The notes below the pieces were generated by a model. That model did no database searches. It was given only the letters and a program-made list of their open reading frames with translations, and was not told the DNA's origin. Made by a program: the position numbers and the translations under genes. This document shows positions 30,673 to 43,470 of a DNA stretch of 64,000 bases, piece after piece; position 1 is the first letter of the stretch, and each line of letters starts with the position of its first letter. Source of the DNA: Diphasiastrum complanatum (lineage: Eukaryota; Streptophyta; Lycopodiopsida; Lycopodiales; Lycopodiaceae); assembly GCA_029204225.1 (NCBI GenBank), contig CM055101.1, positions 7,617,710 to 7,681,709 on the forward strand, in the 5' to 3' direction.

Positions 30673-32030
30673 GGAAAATGCTCTCGTAGTAGGAAGGTTG
30701 CTGATTACAAGTTCGATCGATTTGTATCAGAACTAGAGAATTCTATTACAAGAAAAGGTTTGTTGAAACATGTTCCTTGTTGGTTGTAATCAGCTCGATC
30801 TTAGTGTGGACTGGGATCCGTGAGTTGATGCAAGGAATGAACTTCACTCTGAAAACATATTCTTTTGAAATAATCTCCAGTTGAGAGTTTGGTTATGAAA
30901 TAGCACTCTCTGAGAAATATTCTCTCTTAGAGTTAATTGGGTTATAGGATTCTCAGTTAAAAAAGTGCTTTACATATCAGGTGAAATCTGTAGAGATATG
31001 TTATGTAGTGAATCATTGTATGCGATTATTATTTCTTTGCGCAAGTTTTTAGTCATGCGGATCTACAATGAGTTCCTTGGACCGAGTTTATAGGCATGCA
31101 TAATCTAGTCGGTAAAACATAGGCATATTGATGAGAATTGTATACAATTACTCGCTTGGTAATAGTGATTTCTTGATGAGAATTGCTTATTGACCTAGGA
31201 TAGATTTAGAATCAGATTGAATGTGGTGCTTTGAAATTGGGCCCTCACCTAGACATTCGAATATTTTCTAAATCTGTTATAGCTAACTGAGTCAGGAGTG
31301 CTACTTTTGTGTTCTTGTTGTTGGAATCAGCAATATAACCTTAGTTATGGATATTGTTGTTGATATGTATTGCTTATATGTCGCAACCTTTATGAGTCAT
31401 TTTTGGATTCAGTTAGAGGGTTATGTGCGTAGGATACACGGGAACTTTTGGCCTTAATCTTTTTCCCGATTTGAAGAAGATATAATACTATGAGAAAACT
31501 CAAGATGGGGTTGGATTGTTGAAAGCCAAAAGTCAAAACTTCTCATAAAGAAGTTCTGGTGAATCTTAAGTTATTCTAGATTAAAACTTAAGAGTATTGG
31601 AATCTAGACGTATTCTAGATTGAACCTTTACTTTGAAATAACACTGGGTGTCATAACTTGTGTAAGGAAATTTTGTGATTACAATTCTTATATGGGCATA
31701 TAGATTCTTATATGGGAATTTCTTACAAGTTATTCCAATCTATATTGGAATATATGTCTTCTAAGTTCATATGTCTTCTAAGAATAGTGAAAGTTCGGAA
31801 CTTTCCTTATGGAAAGGACTTTTTATAACAACTCACATGTCTTCCAAGAATAGTGATATTCACATTCTCTATGTGTCAAGTATGGAATATAAATCCGATG
31901 AGTTATGATTGACAAATCATAGTTCAGATTCTAGTTTATACTTGACCGTTTAAGAGAGGGTAACGTGCGTGATCAAAAGATCAGATGCTATGTGCATACA
32001 TCTTTTGATGGCAATCTCCTTGGAATGCTA
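30673..32030. other. Gypsy-C interior without recognisable coding
   Basis: AT-rich sequence with several short near-repeats (for example 'GATTCTTATATGGG' and 'CATGTCTTC' phrases near 31,690-31,860). No gag, RT or protease motif was seen. Confidence 0.4.
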
Positions 32031-32034
32031 GCTA

Positions 32035-32640
32035 TCCTTGAGGGAGATTGCTTGCATCAGTAGTAAGCATTCGGCTACCGGTTATAGCCCGCTCATGCTT
32101 ATGTATGGTTTTGACCCTAGATCACCCATTGTGGTAGAGACTCGAACGATCAAGTTACAAAAAGTAATGGATTTCCTGCATGATACGCAAGAAATGCTAC
32201 AAATAGCACGTGAGAATGTCTAAAGTTTCCATGATAGGGATAAACAATATGCTAATCTGAAAACATCGCCTCGAGACTTTCAAGTGGGGGATTGGGTGTA
32301 TTTATGAATCCCGAAGGATTCTAATGTAATGTGTACCGACAAGCATTGCAAATTGTTCCCTAGATATAGGGGACCATCCCAAATCTTGAAAAAGATTGGA
32401 TCCTTGGCTTACCAATTGGACCTTCTAAGTCAACTTAAGAAAAGTCTATGCGAAGGGGAACATCTTGAACAATTGGACTTGTTGAATGATTCATCGGTTG
32501 TGACTCATCTCGAACCAAACAAGATCTTGGATATTAGAGCTAAACGATTGAGACATTGTATAGTTACCAAGCATGTGGTTTCATGGAATGGTCGTACAAA
32601 CGATGATGATTCCTAGGAACAAGAAGGTAGCCCGAAAAGA
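32035..32640 (+). pseudogene. Gypsy-C integrase C-terminus and chromodomain-like end
   Basis: Reads SSKHSATGYSPLMLMYGFDP, VMDFLHDTQEMLQIARENV, then a stop, DFQVGDWVYL, a stop, and LFPRYRGPSQILKKIGSLAY and QLDLL. It ends RAKRLRHCIVTKHVVSWNGR and TNDDDS, aligned with the integrase end and chromodomain of the Gypsy elements here. At least two stops interrupt it. Confidence 0.78.
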
Positions 32641-32692
32641 AACTTCCCTAACTTTAAGTTCTGAGGTTAGAACTTGAATAAGGGGGGAAAAA

Positions 32693-33254
32693 TGTCATGC
32701 CCACGACTGATCTCGGATTGATTATCCCGTAAGAGGTCAGTAGACCTATTACTTATGATTACGAGGGGTTTGGGGCCCTCAAGAGCAGATAGTCATAATT
32801 CATGGTTGGAGGCCTAAACTCATGATGGTGGATTATTATGGGTCTATCAGTGAGTCATAGGGGAATTGGATGACGTGGCCAATTAGGCTACAGAGGTGTC
32901 TAGTGAGGTGTCACAGTGCACTACTAGTGGTGCAAGGGCCTTGGAGGGTATAAGTATACCCATTGGGCTCTCACTAGTGTATGCTTGATTATGATATGAG
33001 TAGCTACATGTTGCTGGTATGACACCTCTATCTCTTGTGAGAGATTGATCCATAGCTTGGGGGATAGATCCATTTGATCTAGGTTTGGTTGGGTGGGTTT
33101 GTCCACCATCCGATTCCCTTGTGTTGCTTTGTTGCAGCTTGCTTGGCTAGTGTATCCTTGGTGAGAGTCTTTATACCCACAATACTTGGAAGTCCACTTC
33201 TTCGTGCCTGACGTGCCATAACCTGAATTAAGGGTGACCTAACGTAACACACAC
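32693..33254 (+). repeat. Gypsy-C 3' LTR
   Basis: Begins TGTCATGCCCACG after the polypurine tract and probably ends at ACGTAACA before a CA/CT-rich microsatellite. Confidence 0.65.
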
Positions 33255-33255
33255 T

Positions 33256-33316
33256 CTCACTCTCCTCTCACACACACACATGCACTCCCTCTCTTTCACA
33301 CACACACACACGTCAC

Positions 33317-33374
<58 letters not shown>
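33256..33374. repeat. Compound (CA)n/(CT)n microsatellite
   Basis: ACAC and CTCT runs, ending in an uninterrupted (TC)n tract from about 33,319 to 33,374. Confidence 0.9.
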
Positions 33375-33377
<3 letters not shown>

Positions 33378-34440
33378 TGAGAACTACACACAATTGATGC
33401 AAAGGAAAATGATTGGTGACTAGTCGAAACACAAGCTCGATTGATGTGTCAATAGGCAAAAGGAGGGCTAGAGAGTAAGATTGGAGCAGAAGGAAAGTGT
33501 GAGCCTATGGATGGCATAAATGAGAGGAAAGGGGCTGAAATGCATAGAAAAGTTGTCCCAGGTGGAGGCAAAGTGACAACCCCTCTTTTTCTTGATTGAT
33601 CAATATGGTGTTTTTGAAATACGTTCCCTTGCTCCAAGAACATTATTAGGCATCCCCAGTAGGAGATTCAAGATAAATGTCATTCCCATGTTTCCTAGTG
33701 GGTAGTAACATTCCGTGGAAACATTTTTTAAGGGAGTCAAAACATTGAGGAGTTAATACTTTATTCTAATAGATTACTAGGTTTAGAATACTAGACACAT
33801 TCAAACACACACACACTCAAGGACCAATCATTCTTTGAGTGGCCCCTGCCATAGTAAGAAAAGAATTTGAATAAATAGAAGAGTCCTAGAGCTCATGCCT
33901 TTAGTGAAAGCTAGCAAGAGCGTACATCTTTATCTGTCATGTGCCTAATCATCCCAATTTCAAGCATAAATGAGATCAACAAACTGTAGCAAGGACTAAA
34001 ACTACTTTCATTCATAAAATCAAGTAAACATTATAAAATGAGCATAACCATCATTTGAGCTCATGAACATGCAGATTCCAAGCATAGATGAGATCAAATT
34101 TTGTATTGTAGTAAAACCACATTCAAGCATAAGATCAATAAAGGCATTAGATAATTGACGATTAAATCATTGAATCATTGAAATACATTCCCATTTAAGA
34201 TATAAGGCCTAGATCTAGAGATTGACGTGCTCTTTTGTGAGGATGAGCACACAAAGCATGTTAGGGCCTAGTGATGAATTGAACATCACCTCATTGGAAC
34301 AAGCTGCTATGAGGTTCATAGGACCAGCAAGAACAATTAGGACAGCTGACGATATAGCCATCGTAAGTTTGTATAGGTTGGGTGTGTCGTTATTTGCACC
34401 TTGCGTAAGGTAGGGCAATTGTTTCCATCAAGCACCTAGT
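33375..34440. other. No gene recognised
   Basis: No coding or repeat motif that I can support. It may be flanking intron sequence or part of an older element. Confidence 0.35.
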
Positions 34441-35179
34441 TGTCACATCCATAAGCAGTCAAGACCAAGACCTGGGCTAGTTGGCACCACAAGCCAAGGT
34501 TGTACAATGATCACCAAGGCACAACAAGGCAAAGGGGTGGTTGTTAGCACTACACCTTTCAGGGCGGTTGAAGGATAGGGAGCAGGTAGTGGTTTGGCCA
34601 ACCACTAGTGGACTATGTGGCCTAGGATTGAAAAGGTAGGTATAGGGCTTATAAGGGCCTATGGATGAGAGCATCAGTTAGTTTTGGGAGATGATTTTGG
34701 GGTTGAGAGCATCTTCTATCACTTTGCTCTTGTGAAACCCAACCTACATAGGATTTGTGAAATTGTTTGTAACTTCTTTAATACTCAGTATTTTCATATC
34801 TGTCAGTTGCAATAGGCTTCTTGTGGTAGGTCGTTGGTAGGGTAGGGCTTCTTTCCTTTTTGTTTAGTGATTATCCCTTATTCTTTGTTGATTGTCAATT
34901 TGAAAACCCTAGTCTGCTGATTTTTGAGAAGTATCTATGAGCAGTTACAATTTGGCTGTAGAAGGTCTATTCTATCCAGTTCTCTTAGGAATTTAGGTTA
35001 CTCTATTTATATAGTTGGTTTGAGGTGCTGAGAGCTTGTTTTGCTTTCAAGGACTTTAGCTACTTAATTTTGCATAGGTTTGTAATTGTTTTGCTTTTGC
35101 TGACTATTCTTCTGCTATGACATCCACAAGCAATACTAGTCATGATTCTTAGAGGATTGATGCACTTTCTGCTAAAGTT

Positions 35180-35960
35180 GATGGCATGGAATTGAAGCCT
35201 GGTCCTACACTTGAAATCAAAGATTTGAATCCCCCATAAGTTCGCAGGAGCAATATCTATGAGTAATACAGATGCTGTGGAAAGTTGGTTACTAAAGTGG
35301 GAGAAAGCATTCTAGATGTGTGGCATTGATAGATGACCTAGTTCCAACCACATGGGAGGCATTTCGGCAAATGTTTATTCAAAATTGGGAGTCAATGGAT
35401 GAGAAGAATAAGGCTATGCAATTATGGACATTTTTGAAACAGTGTAACTTGAGCGTGAAAGATTATGCAGATGAGTACTGAGAGGCTTTATTACACATTT
35501 CTCAGGAAGTTCCTATGTTCATGCAGGTGTTTCATTTTGTGGAGGGACTTCAAGAGACTATATGTCCTTTTGTCAAAAAGGAGCAGTCTCATGATTTACG
35601 GGGAGCCGTGCAGATGGCGTTGTATTATGAAGTAAGCAAGAAGGGCCTAGATCCTAATGCAGTAGTGGTTACTAGAAGCCAGCAACGTTGAGGATGCAAG
35701 AGCAAACGAAACAAAAAGAGAATGTTTGAAGGTCAAACCAGCCAGTGGCAAGCTTAGGGTGATGAAAAAGGCAAGGTTGTAGGGCCCCCCAAAGGCAAAG
35801 GTTTGTATGGGCAACCTAATGCTCAAAAGGGTCAATGTCCTTCAATGTTGTTGCCATAGGACCAAGAATGTGCAAAGAGGGAGAACCTTTGTTTAGATGT
35901 TTAGGGCAACGTAGGTGGAAAGAATGTCCACGGAATCAGATGCGAACCACATAGAATCTT
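35180..35960 (+). pseudogene. Gypsy-D gag
   Basis: Gag capsid remnants (VPTTWEAFRQMFIQNWESMD, KNKAMQLWTFLKQCNLSVKD, VFHFVEGLQETICPFVK) with stops, followed by a Lys-rich basic tail and a degraded nucleocapsid region. Confidence 0.7.
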
Positions 35961-36149
35961 CAAGTGGATCAAATGAACCAAATGGATGACCCTATGATAG
36001 TGGAAAAGATTGAGCAAGAAGCCAATCCAAATGTTCCACGCCTCATGAATGTTTATGTGGTCGAGAGAGTGGACATGGCTCCACCAACACTTTTGTTAAA
36101 GTCGGCTCGCAAAGGGTATTAATTTCCTAACACTTCTCTTATTGTTATG

Positions 36150-36790
36150 CGACGATAGTTGTGTGGTCGAGATGTTCAGGTTCTATTTGACACTGGGTCC
36201 TCTCATAATGTGTTGGATTTAACTTTGGTATGGAAGTTAAGTGTGACCGCCCAATTATCCCAATACTAGTATACAGTGGGATGGCTAATGGAAAGGGTAC
36301 AAAGATTTGGGATAAGAGGGTTGTGAGAATCCCACTAACTGTACAAAGTTACATAGAAGAGTTGAATTTTGAAATAACACGGCTTGCACAGTTTGATGTG
36401 GCGCTGGGCATTTGTTGGCACGCGATCGCGATGCAGAAGCCACACATAGCCTGGGATACTCATGTGTATGAGTTTCATTTTAATGGTGTAACACATTTAA
36501 TCCGTGGTGACGGATGTGCCTGCAGGCTCTTGGACCAATTATTTCAACAAGGTAGTTGCATAGAATCCATTGTGAGTACATGTATGTTTGCTTTCTACAT
36601 GATATGTCTACTAATACTAGTCAGAGTAGAATGCACTATGTGCAAACCAATATTGTTGCCAATCTGGATCAAGAGATCAGGAGGAAATTTTCAGATGTGT
36701 TCATGGATGATCTTCCATCTATTTGACCTCCTAAGAGGAATGTTGAACATAGGATACCCAGATGATTTCCTATCAATAGGCATCTTTATA
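36150..36790 (+). pseudogene. Gypsy-D protease region
   Basis: Retropepsin signature LFDTGSSHNVLDL near 36,187, then, after a frame change, GTKIWDKRVVRIPLTVQSYI and LAQFDVALGICWHAI, corresponding to the post-protease linker of plant Gypsy pol. Not functional. Confidence 0.7.
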
Positions 36791-36899
36791 GAATGAATCT
36801 TAAGGAGGAAGAGGAAGTGAGACGGATGGTGATGATTATTTGGCCAAAGGGTAGGTACGACCTAGTTATTCCCCTTTTGCCTCTCCGATCATTCCTGTA

Positions 36900-37860
36900 A
36901 AGGAGGAGGATGGATCATGGCTTATGTGTGTGGATTATTGAGATTTGAACAAGATAATTGTTAGACATCGATATTCTTTTCCACGTATAGATGATATGGT
37001 TGATGCCTTGTCAGGAGACACAATGTTTAGTAAAATAGTCCTGAAGAGTGGATACTATCAGGTTAGAGTTCGTGATGAGCATGTACACAAGACCTCCTTC
37101 AAAATTCAATTTGGTCAAATGAGTATCTTGTGATGCCATTGGGTTGACGAATGCCCTAGCTACATTCATGATGATGACGAATGATGTGCTTCGACTGTAC
37201 ATGGGTAAATTTGTCATAAACCTTGTTGGTGACATCTTGACTTACAGTGCAGGTGAGGTCAAGCGTATGATCCACCTTAGAACTATGTTGTCTACTTTGA
37301 GAGAGAACACTTTATTTGCCAATAAAGAAAATCTTGAATTGTTTGAAAAGGGAGTACAATTTCTTGGTCATATAGTGTCTTCTAATGGAGTAAGACTAGA
37401 TCCTAAGAATAGCTGATTGATAGCACTCCATTCTTTTCTTGGATTGGCAATATGGTATAGAATGTTAAGAAATACTCCTATACAACAACACCTTTGACTG
37501 ATTTAACTCAAAAGAACAAATTTGGTGAGTGGATTGAACTGCAACAGGCAAGCTATCGCTAAATGCGTTACTCTATAGATTGTAGACCCCAACAACCCTA
37601 TGTTCTAGATACAGATGCGAGTGACATTGTTGTGGGAGCAGTGTTGATGCAAGAGGGAAGGCATGTAGCCTTTGAGAGCAAGAAACTCAACTCGGCACAT
37701 CTTAACTATCCAACTCATGAAAAGGAGTTGTATGCCATTGTTCATGCATTAAAGGCATGGAGGGATTATCTATATGGATCAAAATTTGAGGTATTTATTG
37801 TTCATGATACCTTGAGATAGTTTTGTTAGCAAGCAACCTTAGAGGCCAGCAAGCCAGATG
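36900..37860 (+). pseudogene. Gypsy-D RT and RNase H
   Basis: RT remnants: LMCVDY, then RHRYSFPRIDDMVDALSGDT and MFSKIVLKSGYYQVRVRDEH. The catalytic box is degraded (NLVGDIL in place of YLDDIL, near 37,225). RNase H is recognisable as YVLDTDASDIVVGAVLMQEG and YPTHEKELYAIVHALKAWRD. Stops and shifts throughout. Confidence 0.8.
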
Positions 37861-37949
37861 GTCTAAGCTTGTGCATGAATTCTTAATGGAGATTCAGTAC
37901 AAGAAAAGTGCCAAGAGTTGTGTGGCAAATGCAATATCTCATGTAATGT

Positions 37950-39390
37950 ATCAAATGTCATTTTTATTCATTGAAAATGACTTACTGATAAGAAAGTCTC
38001 AGCAAGAAGATCTTCACTGTAAGAAAGTGGAACATGAGGTTAGTCATGGCCATTCAGGATTTCAAGAGGAGAACTCTTCTACCTTGGTTTGCACTTATGT
38101 TAAGTGTTCCATAGAAGATGGAATAGTGATGAGAAATGGTAAGGCTCTTATTCTAGCTTGTGAGGTGTTGTGAAAGAGAATCTTACATCTTTGTGATGAT
38201 AACCCTACTAGTGATCATCCTAGTGCGGATAGGTCCTATGAGTTGGTTCAACGCAACTTTTGGTGGACTAAACTTAAGAAAGAAGTAAACCATTATGTGA
38301 CACATTGTTTTAAATCTCAAGGTAATAAGGCTAAAAGGATTAAAGTCCCTGTTACCCATACCTAAGGGGAGATGGAAGAGTACTTCTATGGACTTTATGA
38401 CATGTTTACCACGAACGCACCAACAACATAATGCTATCTTAGTTGCGATTGACAAACTCACTAAAATGGCTCATTTTATCCCAACACATAATAAGATTGA
38501 TGCCTTGGTACTAATTTGTTTATGCAGTATGTATTCAGACTTCATGGATTACCTAGGTCCATTGTGTCTGACAGAGATTCATTTTGGACTGAAGTATTTG
38601 AGAGGATAGAGGTGCAGTTGGGAATGAGTAGCACTGATCATCCTGAAATGGATGGACAAACAAAGAGAGTCAATCAGTCTTTGTTAGACATGCTTAGGGT
38701 GAATGTGAGTGAAAAGCAAATGAAATGAAAGCGTTACTTGCCATTGTTAGATTTTGCTTTATAGTGATAAAAAGCAAAGATCAGTCCTTTCGAGCTAGAT
38801 TATGGTTTTGGAATAGCCGGTCCAGTTACTATAGGTATGCCTCACAAGACACCTAGTGCTATGGAATTTCTAGCTCACATGCAACAAATGCTGGAGTTAG
38901 TGAAGGAAAATGTGAGAGCGTTGATGACTCGGGCAAAGACTTATGCTGATTGGATCTTACGCCAAGAGAGTTTGAGGAAGGAGACATGGTGTTTCTTAGG
39001 ATTCCAAAGGACTCAAAAACCCTTAAGACAGGGAAGTGTTATAAGTTTTCACCTAGATACTATGGACATTGGAAATTGTTAAGAAAATGAATATTGTTGC
39101 TTATGAATTGGATTTGTTTGTTGATTGTAAGGTCCATCTTGCTTTCATGTTTCATGGTTAAAGAAGGTTTTACATGACGGTTATGTATTGGTTCAGGAGC
39201 ATGGGGTGGTGATGCATGGACCGGTGAGAGTATTGGACCGGAGGCAAAGACAATTGTAAAACCATTTGCTCCGTGAGTACTTGGTTGTATGGCATGGACA
39301 ACCAACGACCTTTGTTGATGATTTTACAAGGAAATTTGGGTTTATTGTTTGAAACAAATAGGTCGAGCAATGAAGGTCTTCAAGAGACCT
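37950..39390 (+). pseudogene. Gypsy-D integrase and chromodomain
   Basis: Integrase remnants (MDFMTCLPRTHQQHNAILVA, DKLTKMAHFIPTH, DHPEMDGQTKRVNQSLLDML, KTPSAMEFLAHMQQMLELVK) followed by VLDRRQRQL and LREYLVVWHGQPTT, the chromodomain-like end. Multiple stops. Confidence 0.78.
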
Positions 39391-39400
39391 AAGTCCCTAG

Positions 39401-40215
39401 TTGAAACCCAAACATGATAACACAATAGACTGCAAGCATATTTCCACACCATATGATGTAAAACATAGTATATATAATTGGTTGATAGCCTAATCTAATT
39501 GATGACTGCATGTCCAAATATTTCATATGCAATGGGTGTTATTAGCCAGTTTATGAGGAATCGCTTTGGAGGCAGCAAAGGGAACACTGAGGTCCATCAA
39601 AGGTGCTTATAGCTATGGAATACGATAAAATGATATGGAGAACTCGAGCTTGGAGGCTTTATATATGCTTATTGGGTTGGTGATGCAAATGATTGAAGAT
39701 CAACGCTTTTAACAAAAGGGCTTTTCAAAGAAAATTATAAAAAGTTTAGAAATCTAGTAGACAACAAAATATACCTTAAGGGGGGTTGTTAGAATATAAT
39801 GTTTATCGCACACCGTGTACAACCAACCACTTAATCTATACAGGGAACAAGTCTTCTCCATCCAGTTTTATTACACTCTTTAGCTTTAACATTGGATGAA
39901 AAATGTTTTTATCCAAGTTGGTCTCAAATTAAGTGGTAAATAGTGAACTTTTGGTTCCCATTCCATTGTTCACATGTTATTTCTCTGTGATTTTCCTCTA
40001 CAGTTCCCTTTATCATTGCAATCATCTTATCAATTATCATTACTTTTAAGTTTCTACATACAGATTGATGGATTCTCTTGATGTGCATTTGGTTGGTTGG
40101 TTCATACAGTGAAAGTGATCAAATTCTTATATGACATTTCTGTGTTATGAGTATTTGACAACTATGTGCCTATTTCTGGTTTTATTGAATTACTGATTTC
40201 TGACTCTTGGCACAG
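39401..40215. other. Possible PPT plus LTR start, then end of giant intron
   Basis: TTAAGGGGGG at 39,777-39,786 followed by TTGTTAGAATATAATG resembles a polypurine tract abutting an LTR start, but no partner was found. The rest is AT-rich intron that ends at the acceptor GGCACAG (40,209-40,215). Confidence 0.4.
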
Positions 40216-40365
40216 GCTGATAGCCTATTAGAAGCAGATGCAGAATCTCAAAAAGAAGATACCTATACAGAGTGGGAAGGTCATCTTATGGCCATCTTGC
40301 ACCAAAACATTGCGCAGATTGGGGCACATTTTGCTACAATTTTTCCTAAGCTGAGAGCCTTTTGA
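40216..40365 (+). CDS. Host gene, terminal exon
   Basis: After a GGCACAG acceptor the frame encodes ADSLLEADAESQKEDTYTEW and EGHLMAILHQNIAQIGAHFA, then TIFPKLRAF and a TGA. It joins in phase 0 with the exon ending at 16,209, making the intron 24,006 bp if no exon was missed. Acidic then helical; no family recognised. If the model is right, the gene still splices across a cluster of nested elements. Confidence 0.6.
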   Translation, partial: ADSLLEADAESQKEDTYTEWEGHLMAILHQNIAQIGAHFATIFPKLRAF

Positions 40366-41931
40366 GTACTGAGATGACTAGACGAGGCCAATCCCCTCTG
40401 ATCCACTCAGTGGTGCCAGTCTGAAAACTTGTTGATACGATCCCCCATTTCAAGGTTTCATGAAGATTAATTTTTAGTGATGATTCTCTAAGCATCTAAG
40501 CAGGCTCAAGAGTAATTTGGGGTGAAAATATTCTATAGTGCTGCCAATGGGCTTCTGAGAACTCGGAAATCAATTATTTGTAAAATAGAAAATGGAGCTG
40601 AAATCTGCTGATTCAGACGAGCTAACAGAGAGCCATCAGATTTGGTGGCGTACCAAACAAATTATTCCAGTTACCTTTGTGGCCAATGTAACATATTTGA
40701 ACTCATTGTAAGTCTTTGAGGCTACTCATGTTTTATATTATCTTCATGTTGCATATTTCATTATCTGGACAATGGCAGTCAAATCAAACAAGCATGTTGA
40801 AAGCTTCTCATTTGTGGACAAGTTTTTTGTCACAACTTACTTCAGCAAGTTCCAGTCTGCAAAAGGAAAACCTCATTTTTGGAATTATATGCAAGATCTC
40901 CATGAATGTTAAAAAAGAAGGAACAATTTTATGACCCAATAAGCTGTAGCAGAACTATCAATTTTTAGAAAAGGATTACCAGTATCTTGGCTGGCTAGTT
41001 AATATAAAAAGATACTGTACCTTCCTTAGAAAGTCTTTTCAACACACAATCTTTTCAATAAACATGCTATATGTGTCTTGATGCAACTGACAAGCTGAAG
41101 AAGTCTTCGTGTGATCATCGTACAAAAGGTTGAAGCTAGTTGGTCTGATCATGAAATAAGTCATATAAGTATTCAAAACCACATTTTAGGTACCTACATG
41201 CTTAAATACTTTTTATATGGTTATGGCTTTTGGAAGCAGTGACACCTGCAACAGCTATAGTTTGTAGTTCAGTTCAGCATCTCCTAATAATTCAACAAAG
41301 TAGATACTGTCAAACTAGCAAACTGCATAAAACCATATGATGTGGAAAATCTTGGCACAATTGTGACCTAAAGAGCAAGGACTTTGAAGGAAGTTCGCTT
41401 TGTTGTACAAAGCTAAGGCTCGTAAGCAAAAGTTCAAGGTTTAAAGTGACCTAGAAAAGTTAAAGTTTGACTAAAGGGAGTTTGTACATTAGAGACATTA
41501 GACCTACATCCCTATGACACCCTTGTGAATACTATTCATCTTAGTTGTTAGCATGATATCCTACTGATAGATTTCACTAGCTAATCATGTTTCTCATTCC
41601 TCCATTTCATCCCCCTTTTGTTTTCATTTCTTCCTCTTTTAATCTTGAAGTTGGACAAATTGGCTAAAAACCCTAGGTTAGTCAAAACTTTAGGCCATAG
41701 TTGCAACAACTCGCAAAAATCTTATTCTTTTATTTTACTTAGAAAAATTTTTGGACCTGAAAACTTCTGGAATTGGGCCTGAAACTTCTGGAAATCCATT
41801 TACTCTTAATCTTCTATGTTTTCTCTTTCTACTGAACCATTTTGAATGGCTGAGCTAGAAGCTCCTAGAATAGAACTACTGACAAATATCTTGATAATGA
41901 ATATTTATATTGGAGAGTTCTTCCATCTTAC
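40366..41931. other. Host gene 3' region and flank; no other gene
   Basis: Possible 3' untranslated region with AATAAA at 41,057-41,062, followed by AT-rich flank. Nothing else recognised. Confidence 0.4.
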
Positions 41932-42150
41932 TATTGAAAATGCAATAATAAATGTTAGAAATGATGGAGATAGCACCTTGAATGGATCCGATTGAGATCC
42001 TGTATAAAAAACACCAATCAATTTAGTGTTTCCTAGCTTCACCCTGGCTTGAACTCTACTTTAAGGCTCTTGCAATATCCTTCACACATGTGAAAGTACG
42101 GACTGCCACAGGCAGAGTACAGTACCTTAACTTGCTAATCAATTCCACAA
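41932..42150 (-). repeat. Copia-E LTR, truncated copy
   Basis: Matches 45,795-46,030 (phrases 'CACCTTGAATGGATCC' and 'CCTTAACTTGCTAATCAATT') and stops abruptly where RT sequence begins. Confidence 0.8.
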
Positions 42151-42487
42151 TAATTGCAAAGCAATCTTGCTTCAAGCCATAGATGCTTCTTTGTAAATGA
42201 CAAACCTTGTCCTCCAACCCAAGCTTGATGAATCCTTGGGGTTGCTCCATGAAAATGTCTTCTTCCAAGAACCCATTAAAAAATGCATTTGAAACATCCA
42301 TTTGACAAAGTATCCATCCAAAATGAGAGGCAAGAGCAAGAATTAGCCTTATTGTGAGCATCTTGGCCACGGGTGCAAAGGTCTCCACATAATCTATGCC
42401 CTTTACATGGGCATATCCCTTGGCAACTAGCCTTGCCTTGTGTTTACTTATGCTTCCTTCTGAATTTAGTTGAGTTTGAACACCCAT
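42151..42487 (-). pseudogene. Copia-E RT N-terminal part
   Basis: Minus-strand reading [60 protein letters not shown] and [13 protein letters not shown], the conserved first half of Copia RT. It ends before the catalytic YVDD, at the junction with the truncated LTR. Confidence 0.88.
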
Positions 42488-42730
42488 TTACATCTTATCA
42501 CATTCTTAGAAGGTCTACCAACAAAGATCCAAGTGCCATTATCCATCAAAGCATTATACTCATCTAGCATGGGTTGGTAGTACCATTCTTTTGAACTCAA
42601 AGCATCTTCTACTCTTGAAGGTTCATCAAAACTTGACATAAGAGCAAAAGAAGTGGATGGATTAACCTCGGCTAGCTTTCGCTTTGCTTTGATATGTGAG
42701 CCTTGTTGGCTCCATTCTTACCCTTGATGA

Positions 42731-43470
42731 TCATCTAGGTGTTGTAGGTTGACTTGGTTCAAGCTCCTCCTTAGGCTCCTCCTCAAAATCAAGATCATCT
42801 TGATTCTCGGCCACTATCCTCTTGATTGTTGGGATGGTTGATCCATCATTAAGCTTGTGCATTTTGTACTCATCAAAGATTACATCTCTAGATACCACAA
42901 ACTTATCCAAGGATGGTAGATATACCTTGTATCCCTTACTTAAGTTGCCATACCCGAGCATGACCCCCTTTGTTGATGATGAATCTTCCTTTGTCCTTGT
43001 CTCCAAAGGTTCATGCACATAACAAGTGCATCCAAATACTTTCAAGTGCTTAAGGTTAGGCTTTCTTCCATAAAAAACTTCATAAGGAGTTTTACCATCT
43101 GAAATAGATTTACATGAAACTCTATTGATCAAATAATTGGCACAAGTGAGTGACTCACCCCAAAATGACCTTGGCAGGCATGCATCTAATATCAAGGCTT
43201 TAAACATTCACATAATGTTCTATTTCTCCTCTCAGCCATCCCATTTTGTTGAAGGGTGTAGGGACAAGACAACTCCTTCTTGATTCCCTCTTCCTCACAA
43301 AGATCTTTGAACTTATCTCCTCCATTATCACTTCTAAAGATCTTTATGCTTTGATTATGATTCTCAACAAAATTTTTGAATTTGGCAAAGGTTTCAAATA
43401 CTTGAGCCTTGAAAGAAAGTAAGAAAACCCAACAATATCTTGAAAAGTCATCTATGAATGTTACAAACAC
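42731..43470 (-). pseudogene. Copia-E integrase
   Basis: Minus-strand integrase core FVTFIDDFSRYCWVFLLSFK, then IKIFRSDNGGDKFKDLCEEE (second catalytic Asp) and GMAERRNRT (catalytic Glu), continuing one frame over as FWGESLTCANYLINRV, KVFGCTCYVHEP and GVMLGYGNLSKGYKVY. One frameshift near 43,200. Confidence 0.88.

Larger units (their letters stand above)
30461..33254 (+). mobile_element. Gypsy-C: decayed, internally deleted element
   Basis: Two similar LTR segments in direct orientation, a truncated one at 30,461-30,672 and a longer one from 32,693, share the block 'GAGGGGTTTGGGGCCCTCAA' and surroundings. Between them only about 2 kb remains, of which the last 600 bp is integrase C-terminus. 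A polypurine tract (TAAGGGGGGAAAAA, 32,679-32,692) abuts the second LTR. The right end (about 33,254) is approximate. Confidence 0.7.
34441..39400 (+). mobile_element. Gypsy-D: heavily decayed chromovirus
   Basis: Plus-strand remnants of gag, protease, RT, RNase H, integrase and chromodomain in the correct order, with many stops and frameshifts. The first 400 bp or so look like an LTR (TATA-like CTTATAAGGGCC near 34,648), but no second LTR was identified and the boundaries are approximate. Confidence 0.75.
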
